Assembly (NCBI GenBank): GCA_036924285.1
Contig: JAYKYS010000007.1
Span: forward strand, 7,502,001 to 7,566,000
Source: Asterella californica
Lineage: Eukaryota; Streptophyta; Marchantiopsida; Marchantiales; Aytoniaceae
Direction: 5' to 3'
DNA: 64,000 nt
Part shown: one piece after another, positions 1 to 9,517 of the stretch
Position numbering within the stretch: position 1 is the stretch's first letter
Layout of the letters: every line of letters starts with the position of its first letter
Made by a program: the position numbers and the translations under genes
Notes under the pieces: model-generated
What the model was told of the DNA's origin: nothing
The model's database searches: none
What the model saw: the letters and a program-made list of their open reading frames with translations, nothing else

Positions 1-556
1 CCACACCGTACAATCCAAAAGCTAATGGATTGACGGAGAAGTCTAATGGAGTGTTGTGCAAGATTCTGAATAAGGTGACTGTGAATCATGCATATGATTG
101 GGATACAAAGTTACCGGCTGTCTTGTGGACGTTTCGGAATGCAGAAAAGATAACGACCCGTCAGACACCCTTTTTCCTAACATATGGTATGACACCGATC
201 ATGCGAGTTGAATTTGATGTACCTACTTACATAATCATGTCTGAAGATAGATTGTCGGTGGAGGAGAGTCAACTGTTACGACTCAAGAGTCTAATGACAC
301 TTGAGGAAGACCGTGAAGAATCTAAACGACTAACGGAGATCATTCAAATGAAGCGGAAAGAGAAGCACGATAAGAAGATCCGCAAAGTGGACATCAAAGA
401 TGGTGATTTAGTACTGCTGTATGACAGTAGGTACACCAAATTTCCAGGGAAGTTACACTTACGTTGGATGGGCCCTTACAAAATAACGCGTCGTTATAGT
501 AATGGTTCGGTTCAGTTGGAAGAACTCGATGGAACATTGTTAGCTATCCGAGTCCA
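1..556 (+). pseudogene. pol: Family A integrase C-terminal part, left of the solo-LTR insertion
   Basis: This is the end of a gypsy-type integrase, entering from outside the window. It reads from the end of the DDE core, where the catalytic Glu lies in LTEKSNG near position 33, through to the C-terminal GPY module (RWMGPYK, about 463-483). It is nearly identical to the integrase of the nested A element at 9518-10390 on the other strand. The reading frame is open up to 556, where a minus-strand family C LTR is inserted. The last 12 codons (through the TAA at 4348-4350) lie beyond that insertion. Integrase joins the cDNA ends to host DNA in the nucleus. The identification is secure; the upstream part of this host element is outside the window. 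Confidence 0.93.
552..556. repeat. Target-site duplication GTCCA (left copy; right copy 4315-4319)
   Basis: GTCCA precedes the LTR end TGTAGTG at 557 and is repeated directly after the other LTR end (CACCACA, 4314). The joined host sequence reads through as the integrase C-terminus (codons for V-H-G-W-R). A 5-bp duplication is usual for Ty3/gypsy integrases. Confidence 0.95.
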
Positions 557-2168
557 TGTAGTGACGCAGGATTACTCCTTTTGCCCATTTAGTATACAAG
601 ATATCGTTCCCACAGAGGATTTATGCAAGTAATCGCTGCTCTAAGTTCTAGGATCTGTTCAAACACACAAACACACGGGTTTTGCCTAAAAATCCCGTCT
701 TCTCACAAAACCACACAAAACCACACGTCTTCCAGACACGCCAAAATGTACTCTGGATCTGAATAAACAACTACCAACTAAAATATCACACAACTATTCA
801 CAGAGAAGCTCGGGAAGACGATCTTCCTGCTTCCAGGTTGCTTCTTCCGGTCTTCTCGACACCGTCTTCCCGAAGCGATTCTCGTCTTCTGGGGGTTCAG
901 CTTGTCTTCTCACACCTCCAGAAGGCTGTCCGGCTTCGCGGAAGTCGACTAGCAATGGTCGTTACACCTTATTCTCATACTCACATTCCAACGGGTTAGA
1001 TTAATCACAGGGTGTGTGCCCCCTGTAGCCTTCCCAGGCTTCTGCCTACGGAAGTTGTCTTCATGCAGCGCTACAACGACATTCATCTTCACGGAAGCTC
1101 AATAGAAGTCTCGGAAACTCACTAGAAGAAGGTAAGAGGATGGAGAAGATGAGAGAAGATGGGGAAGAAGAGAAAATCCAAACAAGAGAAAACAAGATGA
1201 AAAAGGGCAATTAAGATTCCGACAGGCTTCTAGTCCGGATCCTGACTAACAAGCCATCCCTGCTTGTAATAGTTTGGGGAGGAAGACAACAAACGTGAGT
1301 ACTGGGGCACCGTCTTCTACTCGAGGATGTCGTCTTCTGTTGCGGGAAGAAGGCTTCTTTCTTCTTCACTTCGCTGCTATGACTGCTCTGTCTTCTGGGA
1401 TCCCTTACCCAGAAGACCGTTCGTACGTAGATCCCAAGTGCTCTACTGAACGAGTCAAGCTACACTCCACAACTGCTGACAGTCACCGCCACTCAAGAAG
1501 AACACTTCCCATGCACAATTGGGAGCGAATTCAATACAATCCACCATCCAGAAGACACGAGCAAAGCTTCTGCACTTAAATCCACAATCCATTCCCCGAG
1601 AAGAAGTCACAATGGCATTGGGAAGCTCACTCCCTCTACTTCCTGCGTCTACTCCTCTGACACACCAGTCTAGCTAACAAGACTGCACGAGGATGCCGTT
1701 CCCTGTTCCTAGACTGTCCACTATCTCTATCTACATCTCCAAGCCGCTGCTGATAACCAGAGAATGCAGACTTCTTCCTGCGTAATTCCCTTAGTCTAAC
1801 ATCGAGCATAGCTAATCTGTCTGCACCGTAGAATCTGTATATGTGTGCAGATCTCTGTAGTGTGTCTAATGTGCTATGAGTCTCCTGCACCGTAAGATGT
1901 TGATGTGTGTGCAGAGCTCCTGAATCCTACTCTGTCATCCTACTTATGCACTCGAATTGAGGTGCAGAAAGAATCCACTCCAACCTTCGACTGCAATTAG
2001 GGAGGGATGGACACCGCCAGAAGGTTACCACCTCACATGCAAAAACGGTTCCCTTTTCCTAATTAGCCATCTGGTTGTTTTACCCTACGCTGCCTACTCT
2101 GCCACATGGTCACTGATCTAAAATTAAATTGGACTTGTCTTTTCCTAATATAGCATATTGGGCACTTA

Positions 2169-3122
2169 CTAAGTTTGGACAAGCTCCTGGTCTTCTGGGC
2201 TTTGCTTATCTATTCTAATGGCTCGGATGCCATTTCCACCTGATCTATTTCTACTTGAACTACTTAACTCGGTTTCTGATAGGCTAGGAAGCCCTGTAAT
2301 TACCTTGGGTGTCGCTGAGGTGGCTTCCTCAATAGTCATCGCTGGCTTTGCTGCTGCTGCTTCTGCTTCTGCTTCTGCTTCGGAAGACGGAAGCGTCTTC
2401 TGGGAAGCTGGATCGACTTGTGCTTCCCCGCTCTTCTGAGAGACTAGTTCGACACTGGGAGCCATGGTGATCTCATAAGGGTCCGGGGAAGTCGCTTCCT
2501 CCACTCGGAATACGTGGGAAGACATCTCTTCTTCTCGTCTTCCAGAAGACATCTTGTCTTCCGGGACATCTTCTGGGGTCTTCTCGACTTCCAACGCTGT
2601 CACTACCAAGTGTACAGCGAGGTCGAACTCCTCCTTCTCCAAGTCTGGTCCTGTTGATGATGCTGGTGCTTGGGAAGATGCGTTTACTGGTGGCGGGATC
2701 AAGGGAAGACCATAGAGTGTCTTCACTCCCTCTATCTGCCGATCCAAGTACCTGAACATACTCTCCTTGCACTCCACAAACATTGCTTTGGACTCCTCGT
2801 CCCATCCTCTAGCCAGGGTAAGCAACTTCCTACCCGCGGTGAAGTTGAACTTCTTTCGAAGCGCTTCCACCGACTGTGCTAGCATCTCCTGCGCACGAGC
2901 CTCCGCTGCTTCCCGCTGCATCTTCTCGGCCGCAACCTGCGCTTCTATGGCTTCCCGCAGAGTCTTCCATGTCGTCTTCTCTTCTGCAAGGGCGGTGAGC
3001 TTATCTCGTACTCGCAGAACCTCCTGGTCACGCTGCTGTAAGCACGCCTGCAACTCCTGGTTGCTCTTCTTCAGCTGCGCTAACTCCTTGGTAGAAGCGG
3101 CTGCTTCCGCCTTGTACTTCAT
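2169..3122 (-). CDS. aORF of family C, N-terminally deleted coiled-coil form, inside the solo LTR
   Basis: An open frame of about 317 codons runs from an ATG at 3122 to the TAG at 2169. It matches the coiled-coil half of the longer aORF at 35313-37612. Visible parts are a charged heptad-like helix rich in Glu, Lys, Arg and Gln for about 120 residues, then a conserved block with FNFTAGRKLLTLARGWD and FRYLDRQIEGVKTLYGLPL, then an acidic tail with an Ala-Glu repeat encoded by a TTCTGC-type microsatellite. The N-terminal globular domain is missing through a deletion of about 1.4 kb; the junction creates this ATG (ACAATGAAG). The open frame can be extended upstream only from a non-ATG codon at 3176. 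Whether it is translated is unknown. Confidence 0.75.
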   Translation of the reverse strand: MKYKAEAAASTKELAQLKKSNQELQACLQQRDQEVLRVRDKLTALAEEKTTWKTLREAIEAQVAAEKMQREAAEARAQEMLAQSVEALRKKFNFTAGRKLLTLARGWDEESKAMFVECKESMFRYLDRQIEGVKTLYGLPLIPPPVNASSQAPASSTGPDLEKEEFDLAVHLVVTALEVEKTPEDVPEDKMSSGRREEEMSSHVFRVEEATSPDPYEITMAPSVELVSQKSGEAQVDPASQKTLPSSEAEAEAEAAAAKPAMTIEEATSATPKVITGLPSLSETELSSSSRNRSGGNGIRAIRIDKQSPEDQELVQT

Positions 3123-3949
3123 TGTTGCACTAAGCCACACGTACTTACTGTGAGCCGAAGACTCAGTCCTTCCCAAGCTCTCACAGTCTAGCTTCCACTC
3201 TCAGAAGACGAATCTAGTCTTCCAGAAGACAACTACTCCGTCTTCCGGGATTCTAACAGTGCTTCCTAACTTCCTCTCGTCTTCCGGGCTATATCTACTC
3301 AATCATAACTAAGGAAGGCCTCGCATGGATTACTAAGAAGACAATCCACCTTGCATCACATCCTACTTCCTAACAGAAGATACAAGATATGCGAGAAGTA
3401 GAGTATAGGAAAGGTTCAGAAGATGGTTGCGGGCTCCTGCGGTGACAGTGGCCTCTGGGAAGACTCCCGGGACAGTTTCTGATTCAATGTCTTTCTCGGA
3501 AGACCTCCCGAAGTCAGGCTTCCCTTCACTGATCTCACCTGTCTTCTTCTTCCTACGCGTAATCTATCCTCACAACAGACTCAAGACATTTGCACTCTGT
3601 TCTTCTGACTTCTCACCTCTCATACACACTCAGAAGAAGCTTGCTGCTCGATGGGAAGACATGACCCTCGACCATTCTCTCCAGATTCTGCCAGCAAGAC
3701 TTCTCACAACTCTTCTAAGTTCGGGAAGAAGAAGGAATAGGCTGCTATGGGTCGGACAGAAGAGACGCGTAACGGACCCTCACGTCTTCTCGCTCATTCT
3801 GCCAGCCGTTCCAGTCTTCTAGTCTCTCTAGGAAGATGTGGAGTTGAGAAGCTTGGAAGACCGGGAGGCACAGGCCTAGTCCCCGACTTCCAACTTCTCG
3901 AAATAACAAAACAACTCACCAAGCCACTCGGAATTCGTACCAAGCCTCT

Positions 3950-4170
3950 CTTAACACAAAACCAAGGCAAATCCACTCTTGATACGAATTGTGTACAGTC
4001 GACTTCCGAAGACAGTCTTCCGAAGACAGTCTTCCGAAGATGTCTTCCGTCTTCCGTCTTCCATCTTCCGCCGTCTTCCGGAAGATGCGTGTCTTCCGCC
4101 GTCTTCCGTCTTCCCAAAGACATCACTGAGAAGACGCTTCTCGGAAGACGGTCGTCTTCCGAAGAAGTCA
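3950..4170. repeat. GTCTTCC/GGAAGAC-dense stretch in the solo C LTR
   Basis: Short, imperfect tandem iterations of CTTCCGAAGACAGT and GTCTTCC fill this part of the LTR. Positions 4006-4040 hold three near-copies in a row. Corresponding but shorter stretches exist in the other C LTRs (42061-42180, 59910-60010 and 60780-60870), so the number of units varies between copies. Confidence 0.8.
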
Positions 4171-4319
4171 ACTTCTTATTAAAAAGCTCATAAGATCATC
4201 TTCCTGCTAAGGAAGTAGAAATCTTAAGTAACAACGCTTCTTCAGTTATACAAACAAGATATTAATCTTAAAATTTTCAAAAATTCGTGAATCCTGTAAT
4301 TTGTGGGCACCACAGTCCA

Positions 4320-4350
4320 TGGGTGGAGAATCAAGAGATACTACTCTTAA
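4320..4350 (+). pseudogene. pol: Last codons of the family A integrase, right of the solo LTR
   Basis: After the second GTCCA the integrase frame resumes (G-W-R-I-K-R-Y-Y-S) and stops at TAA 4348-4350. The nested A copy ends identically at 9518. Together with 1-556 this is one interrupted gene. Confidence 0.9.
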
Positions 4351-4374
4351 GTGTTCGCGGGGTGGCTTCACAAT

Positions 4375-4388
4375 TGAGAGGGGAAGTA
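4375..4388 (+). promoter_or_regulatory. Polypurine tract of the host A element
   Basis: The purine run GAGAGGGGAAG followed by TA lies directly before the LTR start TGTGAAGCC at 4389, about 25 bases after the integrase stop. This is where plus-strand DNA synthesis is primed. It fixes the 5' edge of the 3' LTR and shows that the aORF downstream lies inside the LTR. Confidence 0.88.
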
Positions 4389-4741
4389 TGTGAAGCCTTG
4401 GTTTTTCATTTTGTTAATTAATTGATTAGTTGTAAAGTAAATAAGAAGAATAGATGATAAAAGATAAACGATATGAGTAGAATAGTGTTAATTAGAAGTT
4501 TAGTGAAGAACCTCAGTTCTGGAAGAATTTATCGAATCTATGGAGACATTGGAGAGATGACTTCCTCATAGTTAAATTCCTCGGGCGAAGAGCTTTCTAA
4601 CGATATGTTGTGCGAGGCAATCGGAGGCTGAATGACGAAGTTACAGTAGGCTGAAGATGTATCGCAGTTGCAGAAGAAGAACATCGCCGCACTGTGAGCG
4701 CCGAAGAATGACAGTCAAGAAGGAGGAAACCCTAACCTCGG

Positions 4742-4772
4742 CACGTGTGGAGAAGCTAGCGCGGGATATAAG
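4742..4772 (+). promoter_or_regulatory. G-box and TATA-like site upstream of the aORF (host A LTR)
   Basis: CACGTG at 4742-4747 is followed by GATATAAG at 4765-4772, about 240 bases before the aORF ATG at 5010. The same arrangement occurs in both nested A LTRs (CACGTG at 9122-9127 and 18705-18710; TATATC complement at 9096-9103 and 18679-18686) and in B (31109-31114 and 31132-31139). CACGTG is the core of plant bZIP/bHLH binding sites. Promoter function is inferred. Confidence 0.5.
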
Positions 4773-5009
4773 CTGAGTGATCTAGGTCATTTACGTCATT
4801 GTCAAACTCATTTCATAGTGATTACCAGGAGCGGAGCGCGCCGCATTTTCCGACTGACGAAGAAGCTGTTCTTCCCCGGATTGAGCTACTGGAGAAGAAG
4901 CGCATTTCTGACGAGGAATCGTATTGCCATCGAGAACTCGATTACAGGCGAAGAAGGGATAGCGACGAAGAATCCGTTTGCAGCGAAGCTTGTTGCAGTG
5001 ATCTTAGGG

Positions 5010-6260
5010 ATGCGAGGAATGCAGACGACTAAGGCACCGAGGCTCCGAGCACTGGAAGTTAATCGAGCGGCTCTTCGCCGCTATGACAAGGAGCTCGAGG
5101 AGATGGGATTAGCATTCCTCTTACTTCCTTGGTGGGGAATGGTCTCCTCGAAATTGGTACACGAGTTGAAGGTCTGTAAGCAGCATCCGGCCGATGACAA
5201 CTATGGGCGGTCTTGTAATTGGACCGAAGATCATTGGTCCGGTGTCTTGAGAACTGACGATGCAAGTCGGGAGGGTGACCTTTTTTTTGACAGGGTCTTT
5301 GCCGCAGCTTCGCCCGAAGCAGTGAAGAACTTCCCCAAGCTCTTCAAGGAACTACCACAGGGGAGGAACGGTTACAGGACGGGCGATTATGTTCATCCGA
5401 AGAAAAGAGAAGTTGCTGATGCGATCATGGCGATCTTTCGGCCACGAAGAACGATCTACATGTCGAATTGGCAGATCAATTTCATCGAGCAGCTCTTCGC
5501 CGGGAGAAGAGCGCATTGGGCGAGGATCTTTCATCGTCATGTGCTGAAGCTTTGGAACGAGGACGACCTGGTGTACATAGGACCATTCATCTCGGTGTTC
5601 TACATGGGGATGAGACTACTATCAACCGAACAGCAGAAGAAGTTAGGCTTCACCGCAGCAGCCGAAGAAGACGAATTTCAGATGATATAGACTCCAGCTC
5701 GAGACGCACAACTCGAGAAGTTCTTCGATGAAGTCATCGCCGAGGAAACAGCGACCGAAGTAACGGAGGACACAACGCAAAGGCAAGACATGTCGACTTC
5801 AACAGCAGTTCCAGAGAAGGCGACCGAAGAGGTGAATCCGGCCGAGGATGATGACGTGGTCGAGGTATCCCCTCCGGTCCGCAGAAGTGGAAGGAAGAAA
5901 CCTCTGGAAGAGACACCGAGGTCTGCACAGAAGTCGAGAAAGAAGATGAAGATGACGAAGACAGTCCGTGCCAATGATGAAGCAGCAGACGAAGAGGCGA
6001 CTGAGGAGGCCGATGAAGTGGACACTCCTTGGACGGAGAAGGACGCTGACACTACACCGAAGAGTATTCTTTCTTCATCGATGATAGCAGAGATAGAGCA
6101 GCTTACTTCTTCGGCGAAGTACATCCAAGAGGTAGTCACGCCACTACTGTACAGCTTAGAAGGAAACCGCGGGACATACGAGGAGGTGGTCGGTCGGAAG
6201 CTAAACCTAGCGGAGTTAGTGCAGACGATGCACTTCGGCAGAGGAAACTGGAGAGAGGAG
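5010..6260 (+). pseudogene. aORF of the host A element, N-terminal part (continues 19489-20070)
   Basis: The first ATG of the conserved frame (MRGMQTTK) is at 5010. The globular N-terminal domain covers about residues 30-230, with CNWTEDHWSGVL, GYRTGDY, PKKREVADAIMAIFRPRR and a GPF-x-FYMGM block. An acidic linker with RRSGRKKP follows, then HFGRGNW at the beginning of the coiled coil. One internal TAG (5688-5690) replaces a CAG seen in the intact copies. At 6260 the frame is cut by the nested element but resumes in phase after 19488. No signal peptide or membrane segment is visible. Function is unknown; homologues lie in the LTRs of families A, B and C. Confidence 0.85.
6256..6260. repeat. 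Target-site duplication AGGAG (left copy; right copy 19484-19488)
   Basis: AGGAG at 6256-6260 is followed by TGTAACACAC. The opposite end of the insertion, GGCTTCACA (19483), is followed by AGGAG at 19484-19488. Removing the insertion and one copy restores the host aORF frame from G-N-W-R-E-E into K-E-N-L-R. Confidence 0.95.
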
Positions 6261-7004
6261 TGTAACACACAAGAAAACGAAAAGATGCTCGAAAGTAGTA
6301 ATTTAAGGATCAAACCCACAGAGATGCAAGTAAAGATCATCCAAAAGTAGTAAACATGTGACAAAGGTGATTCTTTATAGTTGTCTTTTATTCTCACGGG
6401 CAGAAATCAGTCCCGGTAGAGATCAAACTCAGGTCTATCCAACAAGACAGAGTTGATAATCCTGACAAACAACGTAACAGATATAAAACAGGTCAGGGAC
6501 CTCAGGAAACAGATGAACAACAGAGAAACAGAGCCACGGACGCAAATATCACACGAGGAAGTACTGCTGAAGTGCTACTAGGTAGCCTCTAACACCATAA
6601 ACGCTAAGTATCTTCACACTAAGTTACTTTCACTACTACTGCTCTCGGAAAACTCTGGCGAAGAAGACTCTTCTTCCGCCGAAGTACCAGATTGAACTCC
6701 TTCCTAAGTGTTCTACCAAAGAACAACTTCCTCCGAACTCAACTTCGCCCAAAAACGTCTTCGTAGAAAACTAACTTCGCAGATGCTGGTCTATTCTCAG
6801 TCCTCGCCGTAAACAGTCTACTCTGATTTCAAATGTCGACAGCAAATCCTTCGGCACCCAGACTAATTCCTACCACAGCAAACTACGATACTTCGTAGGT
6901 AAATCCACGAAATTGACAAACACACAATGGCTCCGCAAACTCAGGAAATAGAAAACTCAAAAATGATAAAACACATAGAGGTCCTGAACACGAACAACAC
7001 AACG

Positions 7005-7012
7005 CTTATATA
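7005..7012 (-). promoter_or_regulatory. TATATAAG box downstream of the aORF (nested A 3' LTR)
   Basis: TATATAAG on the minus strand lies about 30 bases after the aORF stop. It recurs at 16588-16595, in the host LTR at 20102-20109 and in family B at 33135-33142, always downstream of the aORF. It is the best TATA box in the LTR and probably starts the genomic RNA, which would leave about 740 bases of R-U5 before the primer site. The start site itself is inferred. Confidence 0.6.
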
Positions 7013-7043
7013 CAGATTTTCCCGAAGATGACGGATCTTCTTC

Positions 7044-8876
7044 CTAAGAAGTCGGGAGTGCTTCTGGTCCGCCGGATGAAGGTCTTGTGTCCGAAACGAC
7101 ACTAGGAACAACACTGCTTCCTAACGCTAACTCTCTACCTATCTCACAAACCGAGAACTCTACGGTTGCTCTTACCTCCCTAAGCTCCCTAATTACTCGC
7201 AGGCCTAACCTAGCTACTCGGTTCTTCGCCGTAATCCCCTCTGCATCTGCAGCTAGAAACTCCTCCCTAACCTGGCGAAGAAAACTCAGCTCTTCGGCGT
7301 CCATCTCTACGGCGAAGTGGTTCTTCAATGTCGGCTCGACCCTGCTCCGAAGTTGAGCACTCAGCTCCTCGGCCTTGATGACTCGCTGCTTTAGATCTTC
7401 ATTCTCCTTTGTCATCTGCACGACGACATCCAGGTTCCTATCTCGCTGGAGTCGAACCTCGTCCAACTCCTTCTTCGTCAAAGAAAGAACCTTCTTATGT
7501 TCCTTCTCTCTATCCAACTTCTGCCGAAGAAGAACCTCTTTCTCCGCTTTCTCGTTCTTCAACTCCTCCACCTTCGCCTCGATCTCCTTCTGCGCCATGA
7601 GGAGAGCTGCTCGTAAGTTGTCCTTCTCCTCCTTCCAGTTCCCTCGGCCGAAGTGCATCGTCTGTACCAACTCCGCTAGGTTCAGCTTCCGGCCGACCAC
7701 TTCCTCGTATGTCCCGCGGTTTCCCTCTAAGCTGTACAACAGGGGTGCGACCACTTCCTGCACATACTTCGCCGAAGAGACAAGCTGGTCTACCTCCCTC
7801 ATTGTCGATAGAGCAAAGTTAGTCTTTGGTGAAGTATCCACGCTCTTCTCCGCTTGAGGAGTGTCGACTTCGTCAGCTTCCTCAGTTGCTTCTTCATCAG
7901 CGGGCTCATCATCGTCGCGAACTGTCTTTGTCATCTTCATCTTCTTCCGCGACTTCTGTGTTGTCCTCGGTGTCTCTTCCAGAGGTTTCTTTCTCCCACT
8001 TCTGTGCACTGAAGGAGACACCTCTACTACATCATCCTCCTCGGCCGGAGTTGCCTCTTCGGTCGCCTTCTCTGGAACGGGTGTCGAAGTCGACGCGTCT
8101 TGCTTCTTCGCTGTCTCTATCACTTCTTCGGTCCTCGGTGCTTCTTCTAGGACTTCGTCGAAGGACTTCTCGAGATTTGCATCTCGGGCTGGAGTCTGTA
8201 TCACTTGGAACTCATCTTCCTCGGCTGCAGCGGTGAATCCCAACTTCTTCTGCTGTTCAGTCGATAGCAAGCCCATCCCCATGTAGAACACCGAGACAAA
8301 GGGTCCGATGTACACCAAGTCGTTATCGTTCCACAGCTTCAGTACGTGGCGATGAAAGATCCTTGCCCAATGTGCTCTTCTTCCGGCGAAGAGCTGCTCA
8401 ATGAAGTTGATCTGCCAATTCGACATGTATGTCGTTCTTCTTGGCCTGAAGATCGCCATGATCGCATCTGCTACTTCTCTCTTCTTCGGCTCACAGTAGT
8501 CGCCGGTTCTGTATCCATTCCTCCCTTGAGGCAATTCCCTGAAGAGATTCGGGAAGTTCTTCACTGCTTTGGGCGAAGCAGCAGCGGACACACTGTCGAA
8601 GAGAAGATCGCCTTCTCTGCCTGCGTCGTCCGTCCCCAAGACACCGGACCAGTGATCTTCGGTCCAATTGCACGGTCGCCCGTAGTGGTCATCGGCCGGA
8701 TGCTGCTTGCAGACCTTCAACTCGTTCACTAGTTTGGAGGAGACCATCCCCCACCAAGGAAGTAGAAGGAATGCTAATCCAATCTCCTCCAGCTCCTTGT
8801 CATAGCGGCGAAGAGCCGCTCGATTAACTTCAAACGATCGGAGCCTCGGTGACTTAGCTGTCTGCATTCCTCGCAT
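7044..8876 (-). CDS. aORF of family A, intact, 610 residues, inside the 3' LTR
   Basis: This is the intact copy of the LTR-encoded gene. I take the ATG at 8876 (MRGMQTAK); the open frame extends 29 codons further, but only from a non-ATG codon. Rough layout: a globular domain at residues 20-230, with CNWTEDHW, NGYRTGDY, a PKKREVADAIM block and a FAGRRAHWARIFHRHVLKLW helix, ending GPFVSVFYMGMGLL; an acidic linker at 230-390 with the basic motif RRSGRKKP-type sequence (H/R variants) and KSRKKMKM, a possible nuclear signal; and a coiled coil at about 420-560 beginning HFGRGNWKEEKDNLR. It carries no transmembrane segment, protease or nucleic-acid enzyme motif that I recognise. It might be a distant relative of the accessory proteins of Athila/Tat elements, but this is only a guess. 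Confidence 0.88.
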   Translation of the reverse strand: MRGMQTAKSPRLRSFEVNRAALRRYDKELEEIGLAFLLLPWWGMVSSKLVNELKVCKQHPADDHYGRPCNWTEDHWSGVLGTDDAGREGDLLFDSVSAAASPKAVKNFPNLFRELPQGRNGYRTGDYCEPKKREVADAIMAIFRPRRTTYMSNWQINFIEQLFAGRRAHWARIFHRHVLKLWNDNDLVYIGPFVSVFYMGMGLLSTEQQKKLGFTAAAEEDEFQVIQTPARDANLEKSFDEVLEEAPRTEEVIETAKKQDASTSTPVPEKATEEATPAEEDDVVEVSPSVHRSGRKKPLEETPRTTQKSRKKMKMTKTVRDDDEPADEEATEEADEVDTPQAEKSVDTSPKTNFALSTMREVDQLVSSAKYVQEVVAPLLYSLEGNRGTYEEVVGRKLNLAELVQTMHFGRGNWKEEKDNLRAALLMAQKEIEAKVEELKNEKAEKEVLLRQKLDREKEHKKVLSLTKKELDEVRLQRDRNLDVVVQMTKENEDLKQRVIKAEELSAQLRSRVEPTLKNHFAVEMDAEELSFLRQVREEFLAADAEGITAKNRVARLGLRVIRELREVRATVEFSVCEIGRELALGSSVVPSVVSDTRPSSGGPEALPTS

Positions 8877-9095
8877 CCCGAGGATCGCTGCAACAACCTT
8901 CGCTACAAACAGAATCGTCGTCGCAAATCGATTCCTCGCCCGCAATCGAATTCTTCCTCTCAAATTCGCTTCCTCGCCAGTAATCGACTTCGGCGAAGTG
9001 TGCGTACTTCGGCGCTCGGAAAGTGCGGCTCGCTGCGCTCCTGCTATCGCTCTGGAGAATAGTAAGATAATAAGGTAAATGACTTGTTACCTTGG

Positions 9096-9127
9096 CTTAT
9101 ATCTCGCATTAGGTCTTCCCGCACGTG
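9096..9127 (-). promoter_or_regulatory. G-box and TATA-like site upstream of the aORF (nested A 3' LTR)
   Basis: CACGTG lies at 9122-9127 and GATATAAG (minus strand) at 9096-9103, about 220-250 bases before the aORF ATG at 8876. The order and spacing match the host A LTR (4742-4772), even though the surrounding sequence has diverged. It is a candidate promoter for a separate aORF transcript. Confidence 0.5.
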
Positions 9128-9479
9128 CCGAAGTTAGGGTTTCCTCTTCCCAACTGTCATTCTTCGGCGCTCACGGTGCGGCGATGTTCTTCTTTCGAAT
9201 TACGACACATCTTTGGTCTGTTGTAACTTCGTCATCCCACCTCCGTTTGCCTCGCACAACATATCGTTAGAAAGCTCTTCGCCCGAGGAATACATCTAGG
9301 AAGAAATCCTCTGTCAAGTGTCTCCATAGATTCGATAAATTCCTCCATAACTGAGATTCTTCCCTAAACTTCTAATTAACACTATTCTACTCATATCTTT
9401 TATCTTCTATCATCTATTCTTCTTATTTGCTTTACAACTAATCAATTAATTAACAAAAATGAAAAACTAAGGCTTCACA

Positions 9480-9492
9480 TACTCCCCCTCTC
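9480..9492 (-). promoter_or_regulatory. Polypurine tract of the nested A element
   Basis: On the minus strand GAGAGGGGGAGTA directly precedes the LTR start TGTGAAGCC (9479). The integrase stop is about 25 bases upstream, so nothing lies between pol and the LTR. Confidence 0.9.
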
Positions 9493-9517
9493 AATTGTGA
9501 AGCGACCCCGCGAACAC

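Larger units (their letters stand above)
557..4314 (-). mobile_element. Family C solo LTR (3758 bp), short form, with target duplication
   Basis: A complete LTR of family C stands alone in the integrase of the A element. Read on the minus strand it begins TGTGGTGCCCACAAATT (4314 downward) and ends CACTACA at 557, the same termini as the C LTRs at 41917-46252 and 59764. The 5-bp duplication GTCCA flanks it (552-556 and 4315-4319), and removing one copy restores the integrase frame. No internal region is present, so it is a solo LTR left by LTR-LTR recombination. It contains the C-terminal half of the aORF (2169-3122). The parts without ORF (557-2168 and 3177-4314) match the flanks of the aORF in the other C LTRs and are rich in GAAGAC/GTCTTC. 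Confidence 0.95.
4389..6260 (+). repeat. 3' LTR of the host A element, left part (continues 19489-20856)
   Basis: The LTR starts TGTGAAGCCTTGG at the polypurine tract and ends GTGTGTTACA at 20856. It is split by the 13.2-kb insertion at 6261-19483; the two parts sum to about 3.24 kb, matching the 3219-bp LTRs of the nested A copy. The first 600 bases have no ORF and hold a G-box and a TATA-like site. The rest is the aORF. Sequence divergence from the nested copies is clearly greater than that between the two nested LTRs, so this element is older. Confidence 0.93.
6261..9479 (-). repeat. Family A 3' LTR (3219 bp) containing the aORF
   Basis: On the minus strand this LTR begins TGTGAAGCC at 9479, right after the polypurine tract (9480-9492), and ends GTGTTACA at 6261, next to the target duplication. 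The same 3219-base unit stands at 15844-19062 upstream of the primer binding site. From its start it contains about 600 bases without ORF (9479-8877, with G-box and TATA-like site), the 610-residue aORF, a TATATAAG box and about 740 bases of ORF-free 3' part (7004-6261). Confidence 0.95.

Noticed and set aside
1274..1890. Short open frames in the C LTRs (also 38082-38641, 45070-45723 and 63177-63745) as genes
   Set aside because: They are not preserved in frame among LTR copies and have no recognisable motif; treated as chance frames in U3/R/U5 sequence.
7375..8286. Long open frames on the strand opposite the aORF (also 16958-17869 and 5678-6397)
   Set aside because: They are Ser/Phe-rich mirror frames of an acidic coiled-coil gene, differ between copies only as the sense gene dictates, and match no known protein.
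7044..8876. aORF as a retroviral envelope gene
   Set aside because: It follows pol in the element order, but has no signal peptide, hydrophobic segment or cysteine pattern, and is predicted to be a soluble coiled-coil protein.
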